From NCBI GenBank assembly GCA_018064245.1, contig JAGHVO010000038.1:1-41109 (forward strand): a DNA stretch of 41,109 nucleotides, in the 5' to 3' direction. How positions within the stretch are numbered: the stretch's first letter is position 1; every line of letters starts with the position of its first letter. Below are positions 16,766 through 26,300 of this stretch, in pieces. The DNA is from Candidatus Colimorpha pelethequi. Its GTDB lineage: Bacteria > Bacteroidota > Bacteroidia > Bacteroidales > P3. Under the pieces are notes generated by a model that did not search any database, had not been told where the DNA came from, and was given only the letters and a program-made list of their open reading frames with translations. Made by a program: the position numbers and the translations under genes.

Positions 16766-16794
16766 TTTGATGTTGAAAAAAAGATGTAACTTTG
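16766..16794 (+). promoter_or_regulatory. Promoter for the giant T9SS protein gene
   Basis: The -7 box TAACTTTG lies at 16787-16794 and is followed by GCAAA. TTTG at 16766-16769 lies 17 bases upstream and fits a short-spaced -33 element. The leader is about 63 bases and AT-rich, with no Shine-Dalgarno sequence. Confidence 0.6.
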
Positions 16795-16864
16795 CAAACA
16801 AGATTTTGCATATTTGTGCAGATGACAATGTAAATCAATATAATATTAACAAAACAAAAAAAAC

Positions 16865-19800
16865 ATGAAAAAGTATTGCTACTCGTTGCTATTGTTGGCG
16901 GCAATGTTGCTGCCGACACTGCTGAATGCTCAGTCGACGGTGACGGTGGGAACGGGAACGTTGAATACCTCGGGGTATTATGTGCCGTTCTACACTACGA
17001 AGTACGCTTTTGTTGAGGTGAAGTACAATGGTACGAACATCTCGCAGGCGGGTGCCGAGGCAGGTTACATTGGAGCCATAGCTTTCGATCGCTATGCCTC
17101 TACCACCACTCCTGCTTTGGAAGTGGGCGACTTTACCATTTGGATGGGCGTAAGTTCGACCGCCACTTTCGGCTCCACAACCGATTGGGTTCCTGCCGAG
17201 CAAATGACCATGGTTGCTCATTACGACAATTATGTTACTTCGGCCGGTACAGGTTGGATGCAGATTCCTTTGCAGGTGCCCTTCTATTACACGCCGAGCG
17301 ACACAACCCATTTGGTGATTGCCTTTGGACACAAGTCGCCGAGTGCGCTGACCTCGTCGATGCAGAAGTTCGTCTATTCTTCATCGCCGAACAGCATTAT
17401 TTATCGCAGCAACGCCACCTACGATAGTGTGGCAAGCTATCCTTCGGGTGGTGCAACGGGAACGCGCACCAGCTATCTCCCCAACATCCAGTTGGTGATG
17501 AATTCCACCCCCACGTTCTGTTTCGCTCCCACGGGTTTGAGTTTGGTGGATAGAACCAGCAGTACCTTGAGTTTCAAATGGGATGGAGGCGCTTCATCCT
17601 ACCAGTATGCCTATGCCGCTTCGGGCGAGGATGAGTTTGATCCCACCACGGCTTCTTGGCAAACTACTGTCGACACAATTGCGACTCTTTCAGGACTGAC
17701 ACAGAATACTTCTTATACTTTTTACTTGCGCAAGCAGTGTGGGTCGGATGTTTCTGACTACGCTTCCAAGACTGTTACTACTACTACCAACCCAATGAGT
17801 CTTCCTTTGACTTGCGGATTTGAGGAATTTGACCCCTCGCTGGATTCCTGGGTGTTGGAAAATTACACCTATACCAACAAATGGATCATTGATACGGCGG
17901 TCCACTATGGAGAAAATTCCCTCAGATCGCTCTATATCTCGCCAGACTCGGGCGCTACAAGTACCTATGCGGGTTCGGCCTCTTCGGTATATGCTTCCCT
18001 GTTGCTGAATTTCGAAACTTCCAATTCATACGACTTTAGTTTTGATTGGATGGCAAACGGTGAAAGCACCTATGACTTTATCAGAGCTGCTTTGGTTCCT
18101 GCATCATTGGATCTCCCCGTGCCTTCGGGAGCAACAGCTCCTACAGGATTGTCAGCATCAGCCATGCCTGAAGGATGGATTCCTCTTGATGGTGGATCGA
18201 AACTGAACCTTGTGACGGATTGGCAACATTTGTCGCAGACAATGAGTGTGCCGGCCGGTTTATACAATTTGGTGTTCTATTGGAGAAATGATGGTAGTGG
18301 AGGAACTCCCTCTGTTGTCGCCATAGATAATATCGCTATTTCGGAATCTGCTTGCCCCGGCGTTGACAGCGTTGAGGTGGTGGCTGGCGACAACTATGCT
18401 TATTTTACGCTTCATGCTTTTGGAAGTCCTTCCGAATATATGTTTGTATATAAGAACCGTTCTTCTGTCGCCTACGACACGGTATTTACTTATACCGATG
18501 AAGTGTCGTTGGAAAACATTGCCAGCGGCTCCTATTATGACGCATGGGTTTATACCATTTGTGGAAGTGATACGGCATTGTCGGGATACGAATTCTCATT
18601 CCATACCGAGTGCGGCCCGATTGAGAGCTTGCCATGGGACTACGGCTTTGAAGGTGCTGTCTCTATGATGCACGTAACTGCTACGGGTTCGGCTTCAGGA
18701 AGCGAACGTTGGCCTTATTGCTGGAACTGTTTCAACGGCGGCTATGCCACCTATTATTGGGCGGGCAATACAACGGTGACCTACGCTCATTCAGGTACGA
18801 ATTCTTGGAAATATACGGGTGGCAATTCTGCCACTAACCACAACGATGACTGGCTCGTTACTCCGATGCTGAACCTCACAGGCGATGACGAACTGACTTT
18901 CTGGATGCGTAGCAGTTCCAACTCAACAGCTTCGACAAAGTACCGTGCACGAATTCAGGTGTGGGCTTCTACAGAGGATGCTGCTTCTCAGATGGATACG
19001 GCGAATTTTGTAGCACTTCCTATCAATGATTATGGATACCAAGCCACCAACGATTCGTCTACATGGAAACAATATACCGTTTCGTTGGCAGGTCTTTCTG
19101 GCTACCACTGGTTGGCTTTTGTAGTTAAGGCGGACAGCGCTTATACTGCCTATTTGGATGACTTGCGCGTATATACCTGTTCGAACTGCCCCGACGCAGT
19201 GAACCCGTATGTGGCTTCTGTAGGCGCTTATGAGGCGACCTTGGCTTGGAGCGACACTTCGACCACAAATCCCGCTACCTCTTGGGACGTCTATTTCGGC
19301 CTTGCTGGTTTCAATGCCGACACTGTCGCTTTTGTGAACACAAACGACACCTCCTATACTTTCGATAATTTGATGCCCGAAACCGACTATGAGTTTTTTG
19401 TAGTGGCTTATTGTACCGACGGCAGTATGGCAAACGCAACAACGCGCGTGAGATTCAGCACGGCTTGCGCTCCTATCGACAGCTTGCCGTATGTGGAAGA
19501 TTTCGAAAGCTATGGCACGGGTACGACGAGCCCCATCAACCCTTGTTGGACGCGTCATGCTATTGGCACTACTACCAATTATCCCTATCCGTACAGCACG
19601 GCTGCTATCACGGGAGCGAGAGGACTTTATTTCTATTCTACCGCAGCTATTTACAGTTATGTTGCCCTTCCGATGTTCGAGACCTCTATCGACTCGTTGC
19701 GCCTGCGTTTCGACATGAAGCGCTATAGCTCCGCATCATCCTATGGCACGGCTTTGTGTGTAGGCGTGATGGGCAATCCCAACGATATCTCCACTTTTGA

Positions 19801-22800
19801 TACTGTGGCGTTGTTCAACTTGTACGACTTGCCCGTTAGTACGGTGCAGTCAAACAACGAAGTGCTGTTTGACAACTACACCGGACAAGGCAAGTACATC
19901 GCTTTCTTGGCTCCAACGACGGGTTCGTTGAATTTTACGACAAACTATGCATATTTGGACAACGTGATCGTTGACCTTATCCCCAACTGTCGCCGAGTGA
20001 CCGACTTGGCAGCCAGCAATGTTACCGCAACCAGTGTGGACCTCAATTGGGTGGGTACTTCCGACAGCTACCAAGTAGCATACGTTGAAGGCGGTGCAAT
20101 GGATTTGGAAAACGCAACGATGGTTGCCTCCTCCGACACATCAATTTCCTTGACGGGACTGCAGAATTTTACTACCTACACCGTTTCGGTGCGTGGTATC
20201 TGCGGAGCTGATTCTTCAGATTGGAGCATGCCTGTTTCGTTCCGTACCTTGATTGATTGCGGCGCCAACAGCATGAACATCATCGATACTATTGGTGACG
20301 GAACATCCTCGTCCTATATTTATACGGCATATTGCTATTCTACCTATCCTCGTGGTACATCCACGAATATCTTTACCGCAGAAGAACTCAGTGAGATGGG
20401 CTTGCTTTCCAACAACCGCATCAATTCACTTTCGTTGCACGTCGGTTCGACAGGAGGAACGATTGACAGTATGAGCATCTATATGATGGAAACCGATTTG
20501 AACGAGTTCGGCAACCCGGCAGCCAACGATACCATTCCGGTGGCGAATATGACCAAGGTGTTCTCTGGTACGTTGAATGCTACGGCAAACAGCTGGTTGG
20601 AGATTCCTTTGGACAGCACGTTCGTCTATTCCGGTACGCGCAACCTTGCCATCACCTTCCGTCGTTCTGTAGCGCCTTCGGCAAGCGTAACCTTCTACTA
20701 CACTTCCACAACGCCGAATTATAGAAGTGCGTATGGCTATCAGAGCACCACAACCACTTCGCTTTCGGCCAGTCGTACCTATTATCGTTCGAATATCATT
20801 TTTAACGTTTGTACGGAAGTTCCCGCTTGTGAACGTCCCGCATTGACCGTGGATGTGGTAAATCCCACCGATGCATCGTTGAGCTGGACAAGTACCGCAT
20901 CCAACTACGAGTTGGCATACAGTTCCGAGGCATTCCTTCCCGATTCGACGGGCACTCAAACCGTAGTGCCTTTGAGCACGAACAGCTACACGATGACAGG
21001 CTTGACCCCCAGCACGACTTATTATGTGTCGGTGAGAGCGTTGTGCCAGAACGATAACAGTCCATGGAGCGTGGTTTCGCAGTTCACAACGCCTTGCTTG
21101 CCAGTGTCGCTTCCTTATACCGAGGATTTCGAAAGCTATGGTACGGGTACTACCCAGACTATTGACCCCTGCTGGACAAAGGGAACAAACAATACTACCG
21201 CTTATCCCTATCCTTATGGAACCAATGTGATTTCGGGAACGAGACACCTCTATTTCTATGCGTTCAAATCTTCAACCACCGCTTATTATTCTTACGCAGC
21301 CATGCCGCTGTTTGATGCCGACATCGACACCTTGATGCTTTCCTTCAAGACCAAGCGCTATTCCACCACTACCGACTCCTACACTTCCTGCTTAGTTGTC
21401 GGCGTGATGAGCGATCCTTCCGATATTTCTACTTTCGACACCGTTCAGGTTGTTGATTTGAGAAACCAACCAGGTAGTTCGGTCCATGGCATAGAAATTA
21501 TGTTTAACAACTACACTGGCAATGGTCGCTATATCGCGTTCCTTGCACCCTCGATCGACCCCATCGGAACGGCTACCTCTACCTATAACTACGTATATCT
21601 TGATGATATTACGGTTGATTACATCCCATCCTGTTTCACTCCTTCAGATATGAGTACACCTTCCGCTTCCATTACCGAAATGGATGCCGAATTGGTTTGG
21701 AGTGGCATGGCAAACAGCTACGAATTGGCCTGGGCGCAAGAAGACGCCTTTGACACGGCTGCCAACCACAGCATATTGACCGCTGCCGACTATACGGTTG
21801 ACTCGTTGGGCAATTTCCATTATCTGTTGCAAGGCTTGAACCACAGTACTCGCTACAGCTGGAACGTAAGAGCCATCTGCTCGGTGGGCGACACCTCGGC
21901 ATGGCCTTTGGCTCCTGTATCGTTCCGTACTGATTGCGGTGTAATTGACACCTTCCCCTGGAACGCCGACTTGGATGGAACCTGGTATGTTTATTCCGGT
22001 ACCACCTATCCCAAGTTCCCGATGTGCTGGGCGGCCATCGATGGCGGTAGCACCTCCTACAACTGGCGTAACACCACTGCGGCCTCTTACCTGCATTCTG
22101 GCACCACGGCAATCCAGTTCTATGGCACTACTACCACAACGACTGAACACAACGACTATTTGATTACTCCCGAACTTCAACTCAACGGCCATCAGCAGAT
22201 TACGTTCTGGGCGCGTGGTACCACCACTTCAGGCTCTACCTACACGGGTCGTTTCTCCTTGAAGTATGCTCCTGTCGATCCTACCAGCAGCACCATCTCC
22301 ACTTCCGACTTTACGCAGATTGGAGATCGCATTGAGGTTCAGGGTGGTGCCGATTTTACGCAGTTTACCATTCCTTTGATGGGCCTCACGGGCAACTATC
22401 GTCTGGCATTTGCCGTAGATACCGTAAGTTACTATATCAATATTGATGATGTCACCGTTGAGGATATGCCGGCTTGCCCGATGCCATTCAACGTGAACGT
22501 TCCCGAAAGTTCTATCACCGCCACCAGTGCTGACGTGGCTTGGGATTACTACTTGGGCTACGATGTGATGAGCTGGCAGATCGAATACGGCTATGCTGGT
22601 TTCACCCAAGGTGAAGGTACCATCGTAAATGCCGCTTCCAGCCCTGCAACGATTACTGGTCTTGACTTTGGCCACGGCTACGAAGTATATGTACGTCCTA
22701 TCTGTTCCGTTACTGATACGGGCGTATGGTCGAATGCGGCTTCCTTTACTTCGGGTTGCGACATGATTAGTACCTTGCCCTACAGCAACGACTTTGAAGG

Positions 22801-25507
22801 TGAAGTTACGGGCGGTGCATCCATCACTAGCTATCCGCAGTTTGTTAATTGCTGGACGCGTATTAACAATGCATCCAGCGCCTCCTACGAAGGCTATCCC
22901 TATGTCTATGGTACGGCTTCCTATGCATATAGTGGAACGAAGTCACTCTATTTCTACAGATCGGGTTCTACCACCTATGCAGATGAATATGCAGTGTTGC
23001 CGCAGATCGATACCACTCAGTTGAATGTCAATGAACTGCAGCTCCGCTTCAAGGCTCGCACTTCTACCACGGCTTCTGCTGTTGCAGTTTCCCGATTGGC
23101 TGTTGGTGTGATCCGCAACCTTGGCAACGAGGCTACTTTTACTGCTGTGGATACCATTCGAATGACCTCTGCTTATCAGGAATTTGAGGTTCCATTGAAT
23201 ACCTACACGGGCGACGGAAGCTATATTGCTATGTGTTTGATTACTCCCGACACCTCTTCAACTTCGGTTTATGCTTACGCTTATGTTGACGATGTGATTT
23301 TGGAGGAAATCCCAACCTGTCCTCGTCCCAATCATCTCGAGTTTGTAGAGGCTTCTCCTAATTCGATTTCTGTAGAATGGAATAACCGTTCCTCTGCAAC
23401 GCTCTTCGAGGTCGCCTACACCAACACCTCCAACAATACGTCTGCAAGCAGCTTTGTTTCTACTACAAACGCCACTATCTCGGGACTTAATCCTGCTACC
23501 GCTTATCAATTGAAGGTCCGCGCCATTTGTGGCGAAGGTGACACCTCTGATTGGTCCGAACCCATCGTGGCGTTTACCGAATGTATGCCTATCTCCCTTG
23601 AAACTCCTTATGTACAAGACTTTGAAGCCTACGAAGGTGCCGCATATAATGTAGAAGGTTCCTTGCCAGTATGTTGGAGCGGTTACTATAATGGCACGAC
23701 GGCTGGCTATTATCCCCATATTGTCAGCGGTGGAGGTTCCTATTGCTACACCCATGGCGAAAATGCATTGGTAATGACTTCTAGTAATAGTGCAACCTAC
23801 GGTAATACCAAGATTGTCACGCTTCCTGAATTCGTTGAGCCTGTTAATACTACTTTGTTAAGCTTCTGGATGTGTACAGAGGGTAATGGATCGTCTACGG
23901 TAAATGGAACATTGTATGTTGGATACACTACCAGCGACAATCTTGCCGAAAGTTTTGTGGCAATTGATTCCATCCCTGCAAGTGCGGCAACGGCACACTC
24001 GGGCAATGGCGTTCAGGCTGCTGGCGTGGGTTATCTTGATACGGTTTCGTTCGAGAGTGTTCCTGATTCGGCAATGCGTATCGCTTTCATGTGGTATCAA
24101 AATAGTACCTATTATAGCGTCTGCATCGACGATATCGTGGTTTCCACAACAATGAACTGCTTTGTTCCTTCAAACCGCAATGTCGCCATCACGGCTACGA
24201 CCGCTACTATCTCTTGGGAAAATCCTGGTGAATACAATGTTTCCTATCGTCAGGAAGGTGAGACAGTCTGGTCGGAAAACCAGCACATCACCGACGCTAC
24301 CAGCGTAACGCTCTCCAACCTTGCTCCCGCTACCACTTACCTCTATCGTATGCAGAAGATTTGCGAAAGCGGCGACAGCTCCGACTACGCAACGGGCAGC
24401 TTCATCACCGATAGTATGAACTGCACCGTTCCTACAGGCCTTGCCGTTTCCGACATCCAGCACGATGCTGTTACGCTTACTTGGACGGCTGAAAGCGACG
24501 ATGCCGAGTATGTGGCTCACGTATTCAGCGCATACCACGACGTCTATGATACCGTTTCTGGCGCTACTGCTACCATCACGGGCCTCTATGCCGCCGAAGC
24601 GTATCAGGTGGCTATCCAGCGCTCTTGTGGCTTTGGCTACTACAGCGAATGGAGCGATACGATCAGCTTCAGCACACCTACTTGTGAACCTGTTACCAAC
24701 GTTGTCGTTACCGCCATTGAAGGTTCTACCAACGTTTCGGTTGCTTGGACGGCTGCCGAAGGTACCGACACTTGGCAGATTGAGTATGGTTTCACTGGCT
24801 TCGGTCAGGGCGAAGGCACCATCATTACCGTCAACACCAATCCTTATGTTGTTACCGGTCTTGAGGGAATGATGCCCTACGACTTCTATGTACGTACCTC
24901 TTGCGGCGAAGGTTGGACCAGCAACTGGAGCAACGTCGCACAGGTTGTTACCGACATGCCCGATGTTGAGTGCGCCACTGTTGAAGGTGTAGAAGCCAAT
25001 GTTGACGGCAACTATGTTGTCATTAATTGGAACGCTGTCGAGAACGCAGAAAGCTACGAACTCGAATATGGCGCCGCTGGATTCTCCTTCGGTCAGGGTA
25101 CCAATGTTGACAACATCACCGCTTTGGCATACTCCATCACCGATATGCCCAACGGCAACTACGAGGTTTACGTTCGCGCCAACTGTGGCGAAAGCAACTA
25201 CGGACCTTGGTCGCAGTCGACTGCATTTAGCGTGCTGGTTGGCATCAACGATGCCGAAGGCGACATGCAGCTCTCGCTCTATCCTAATCCTGCAACGCAG
25301 ATCACAACCATCAGCCTCTCCGGCTTTGCTGGCAAGGTCAATGTAGAGGTTGTTGACCTCAACGGTCGTGTGGCTGCCAAGGAGGCTATGGAATGCGACG
25401 GCAACTGTGTGAAGACCATGAATGTGGACAACCTCGCACAGGGTACCTATTTTGTGCGCATCTATGGCGACAACGTGAACATGGTTCGCAAACTTGTCGT
25501 AAGATAG
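16865..25507 (+). CDS. Giant secreted adhesin-like protein with FN3 and cleaved-adhesin modules and T9SS sorting domain
   Basis: The protein has 2880 residues and a signal peptide of about 22 residues. After an N-terminal module (about 23-215), fibronectin type III domains, many with the phrase VRAIC, VRGIC or VRTSC near the end, alternate with seven jelly-roll modules of the cleaved-adhesin type seen in P. gingivalis gingipains and HagA. The adhesin modules lie at about 310-493, 586-775, 869-1042, 1412-1590, 1693-1871, 1966-2151 and 2241-2431. A second copy of the N-terminal module sits at about 1134-1318. Four FN3 domains in a row (about 2431-2791) precede a type A T9SS sorting domain (about 2794-2880) with the motifs LSLYPNPA, DLNGRVA and GTYFVRI and a basic end, KLVVR. 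It should cross the outer membrane by T9SS and be anchored to the surface. No protease domain is visible. Thr, Ser and Tyr dominate. Adhesion or glycan binding is inferred from the modules. Confidence 0.9.
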   Translation: MKKYCYSLLLLAAMLLPTLLNAQSTVTVGTGTLNTSGYYVPFYTTKYAFVEVKYNGTNISQAGAEAGYIGAIAFDRYASTTTPALEVGDFTIWMGVSSTATFGSTTDWVPAEQMTMVAHYDNYVTSAGTGWMQIPLQVPFYYTPSDTTHLVIAFGHKSPSALTSSMQKFVYSSSPNSIIYRSNATYDSVASYPSGGATGTRTSYLPNIQLVMNSTPTFCFAPTGLSLVDRTSSTLSFKWDGGASSYQYAYAASGEDEFDPTTASWQTTVDTIATLSGLTQNTSYTFYLRKQCGSDVSDYASKTVTTTTNPMSLPLTCGFEEFDPSLDSWVLENYTYTNKWIIDTAVHYGENSLRSLYISPDSGATSTYAGSASSVYASLLLNFETSNSYDFSFDWMANGESTYDFIRAALVPASLDLPVPSGATAPTGLSASAMPEGWIPLDGGSKLNLVTDWQHLSQTMSVPAGLYNLVFYWRNDGSGGTPSVVAIDNIAISESACPGVDSVEVVAGDNYAYFTLHAFGSPSEYMFVYKNRSSVAYDTVFTYTDEVSLENIASGSYYDAWVYTICGSDTALSGYEFSFHTECGPIESLPWDYGFEGAVSMMHVTATGSASGSERWPYCWNCFNGGYATYYWAGNTTVTYAHSGTNSWKYTGGNSATNHNDDWLVTPMLNLTGDDELTFWMRSSSNSTASTKYRARIQVWASTEDAASQMDTANFVALPINDYGYQATNDSSTWKQYTVSLAGLSGYHWLAFVVKADSAYTAYLDDLRVYTCSNCPDAVNPYVASVGAYEATLAWSDTSTTNPATSWDVYFGLAGFNADTVAFVNTNDTSYTFDNLMPETDYEFFVVAYCTDGSMANATTRVRFSTACAPIDSLPYVEDFESYGTGTTSPINPCWTRHAIGTTTNYPYPYSTAAITGARGLYFYSTAAIYSYVALPMFETSIDSLRLRFDMKRYSSASSYGTALCVGVMGNPNDISTFDTVALFNLYDLPVSTVQSNNEVLFDNYTGQGKYIAFLAPTTGSLNFTTNYAYLDNVIVDLIPNCRRVTDLAASNVTATSVDLNWVGTSDSYQVAYVEGGAMDLENATMVASSDTSISLTGLQNFTTYTVSVRGICGADSSDWSMPVSFRTLIDCGANSMNIIDTIGDGTSSSYIYTAYCYSTYPRGTSTNIFTAEELSEMGLLSNNRINSLSLHVGSTGGTIDSMSIYMMETDLNEFGNPAANDTIPVANMTKVFSGTLNATANSWLEIPLDSTFVYSGTRNLAITFRRSVAPSASVTFYYTSTTPNYRSAYGYQSTTTTSLSASRTYYRSNIIFNVCTEVPACERPALTVDVVNPTDASLSWTSTASNYELAYSSEAFLPDSTGTQTVVPLSTNSYTMTGLTPSTTYYVSVRALCQNDNSPWSVVSQFTTPCLPVSLPYTEDFESYGTGTTQTIDPCWTKGTNNTTAYPYPYGTNVISGTRHLYFYAFKSSTTAYYSYAAMPLFDADIDTLMLSFKTKRYSTTTDSYTSCLVVGVMSDPSDISTFDTVQVVDLRNQPGSSVHGIEIMFNNYTGNGRYIAFLAPSIDPIGTATSTYNYVYLDDITVDYIPSCFTPSDMSTPSASITEMDAELVWSGMANSYELAWAQEDAFDTAANHSILTAADYTVDSLGNFHYLLQGLNHSTRYSWNVRAICSVGDTSAWPLAPVSFRTDCGVIDTFPWNADLDGTWYVYSGTTYPKFPMCWAAIDGGSTSYNWRNTTAASYLHSGTTAIQFYGTTTTTTEHNDYLITPELQLNGHQQITFWARGTTTSGSTYTGRFSLKYAPVDPTSSTISTSDFTQIGDRIEVQGGADFTQFTIPLMGLTGNYRLAFAVDTVSYYINIDDVTVEDMPACPMPFNVNVPESSITATSADVAWDYYLGYDVMSWQIEYGYAGFTQGEGTIVNAASSPATITGLDFGHGYEVYVRPICSVTDTGVWSNAASFTSGCDMISTLPYSNDFEGEVTGGASITSYPQFVNCWTRINNASSASYEGYPYVYGTASYAYSGTKSLYFYRSGSTTYADEYAVLPQIDTTQLNVNELQLRFKARTSTTASAVAVSRLAVGVIRNLGNEATFTAVDTIRMTSAYQEFEVPLNTYTGDGSYIAMCLITPDTSSTSVYAYAYVDDVILEEIPTCPRPNHLEFVEASPNSISVEWNNRSSATLFEVAYTNTSNNTSASSFVSTTNATISGLNPATAYQLKVRAICGEGDTSDWSEPIVAFTECMPISLETPYVQDFEAYEGAAYNVEGSLPVCWSGYYNGTTAGYYPHIVSGGGSYCYTHGENALVMTSSNSATYGNTKIVTLPEFVEPVNTTLLSFWMCTEGNGSSTVNGTLYVGYTTSDNLAESFVAIDSIPASAATAHSGNGVQAAGVGYLDTVSFESVPDSAMRIAFMWYQNSTYYSVCIDDIVVSTTMNCFVPSNRNVAITATTATISWENPGEYNVSYRQEGETVWSENQHITDATSVTLSNLAPATTYLYRMQKICESGDSSDYATGSFITDSMNCTVPTGLAVSDIQHDAVTLTWTAESDDAEYVAHVFSAYHDVYDTVSGATATITGLYAAEAYQVAIQRSCGFGYYSEWSDTISFSTPTCEPVTNVVVTAIEGSTNVSVAWTAAEGTDTWQIEYGFTGFGQGEGTIITVNTNPYVVTGLEGMMPYDFYVRTSCGEGWTSNWSNVAQVVTDMPDVECATVEGVEANVDGNYVVINWNAVENAESYELEYGAAGFSFGQGTNVDNITALAYSITDMPNGNYEVYVRANCGESNYGPWSQSTAFSVLVGINDAEGDMQLSLYPNPATQITTISLSGFAGKVNVEVVDLNGRVAAKEAMECDGNCVKTMNVDNLAQGTYFVRIYGDNVNMVRKLVVR
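17794..24155 (+). repeat. Seven diverged cleaved-adhesin modules within one gene
   Basis: Modules of 170-190 codons recur at about 17794, 18620, 19469, 21097, 21940, 22760 and 23585, each after an FN3 module. The third and fourth are the closest pair: both begin EDFESYGTGTT, then a Pro-Cys-Trp-Thr, then YPYPY, then LYFY. The copies have diverged in DNA sequence, so this is an old protein-level repeat and not a tandem DNA array. Confidence 0.75.
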
Positions 25508-25527
25508 TTTCTTGTGCATAAGATATG

Positions 25528-25565
25528 CAATGGCGGCCCCGCAATTTTGCGGTGCCGCCATTTTT
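25528..25565 (+). terminator. Hairpin terminator of the giant gene
   Basis: AATGGCGGC (25528-25536) pairs with 25553-25561, and an inner CCGCA/TGCGG stem continues the helix after one mismatch. T residues follow to 25564. It lies 20 bases past the stop. Confidence 0.85.
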
Positions 25566-25642
25566 ATAATGCAACAACATGGATTGATGGCTGCTGTTGG
25601 CGTTCAATCTGGAAAATATATTCTCAAGTCATTAAATTTTCG

Positions 25643-25650
25643 TATATTTG
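25643..25650 (+). promoter_or_regulatory. Promoter -7 box for the small lipoprotein gene at 25704
   Basis: TATATTTG matches TAnnTTTG and is followed by GCAAAAA. The leader is about 46 bases. No -33 element is clear. Confidence 0.45.
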
Positions 25651-25703
25651 CAAAAATTTTGTTTCTTATTCCGTTGCGTTAGCATCGCTTTAACAATCAA
25701 TTT

Positions 25704-25922
25704 ATGAAGAAAGTATTGCTTTTTGGATGTGTTTTGGCTTCGCTTTGCTTGTTTTCGTGCAACAAGGAAAAGACTTGCCATTGTTCGGTGTTGGGTTCTC
25801 AGGATGTACGCGTAATCACACTGAAAGGTGAAAATTGCGAAGATCTCAAGTCGGTGGAGTATTCCGACCCTGTGCATGTCGAATCTCGCATCAACGAAGA
25901 TCTGCTTTGTATGGAAATGTAG
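25704..25922 (+). CDS. Small cysteine-patterned lipoprotein, copy 1
   Basis: The 72-residue protein has a type II signal peptide (lipidated C19 after LFS) and only about 50 mature residues. After the lipid cysteine come a CxC pair (C25, C27 in KTCHCS), a third cysteine in ENCEDL (C45) and a fourth near the end (C69). The same pattern occurs in the products at 25983 and 26301, which defines a local paralogous family. Four conserved cysteines could form two disulfides in the periplasm or bind a metal. The family is not one I can name. It has its own promoter box and is followed by copy 2 after 60 bases. Confidence 0.7.
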   Translation: MKKVLLFGCVLASLCLFSCNKEKTCHCSVLGSQDVRVITLKGENCEDLKSVEYSDPVHVESRINEDLLCMEM

Positions 25923-25982
25923 TTTAACCACCTTTGTCAACGTGTTTCGGCAAGTTGGCGAAAGGCTTCAAAATATAGAAAA

Positions 25983-26222
25983 ATGAAAAAGATATCTATT
26001 ATAGCCCTTTTTGTAGCATGTGTTTGTGTGTCTTGCGTGAAAGAACGCACCTGTGGCTGCACTGCCACCGAGATCGCCAATGCGTCTCAGGAATTGCTGA
26101 CTGTTGATGGCAGCATCGACTGCGAAGATGTTACCACGATGGGCTTTGATGAGATGATTGGCGGAGAATATGTAACTTCTGTTCAAAAGGTGAAATGCGT
26201 TGAGCTTTCGGTCAAGAAATAA
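25983..26222 (+). CDS. Small cysteine-patterned lipoprotein, copy 2
   Basis: The 79-residue protein has a type II signal peptide (lipidated C18 in CVSC). Its mature part repeats the pattern of copy 1: KERTCGC (C24, C26), IDCEDV (C47) and VKCVEL (C72). The distance from the lipid cysteine to the CxC pair is the same as in copy 1, and the phrases KE-x-TC and CED are shared. It lies 60 bases downstream of copy 1 on the same strand, so co-transcription is likely. It ends at a bidirectional hairpin that separates it from copy 3 on the other strand. The function is unknown. Confidence 0.7.
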   Translation: MKKISIIALFVACVCVSCVKERTCGCTATEIANASQELLTVDGSIDCEDVTTMGFDEMIGGEYVTSVQKVKCVELSVKK

Positions 26223-26243
26223 CCGATAGCCGCCAAGTAAAAC

Positions 26244-26283
26244 AAAGAAAGGTATTCCGAGAGGAGTACCTTTCTTTTTGTTT
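26244..26283. terminator. Bidirectional terminator between convergent small lipoprotein genes
   Basis: AAAGAAAGGTA (26244-26254) pairs with 26267-26277, and TTCC/GGAG extends the stem inward with one wobble. TTGTTT follows on the plus strand, and an A-rich flank gives a T run on the minus strand. It lies between stops at 26222 (+) and 26301 (-). Confidence 0.75.
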
Positions 26284-26300
26284 AGAGGAATGGTGGCGCC

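Noticed and set aside
17794..24155. Possible CRISPR or tandem DNA array
   Set aside because: The repeats are protein modules of about 170-190 codons with diverged DNA, not short direct repeats with spacers.
24170..25561. Long minus-strand open frame (463 codons) opposite the end of the giant T9SS gene
   Set aside because: The plus-strand frame has clear FN3 and sorting-domain sequence. The antisense frame has no domain, no signal peptide and no promoter, and arises from codon bias.
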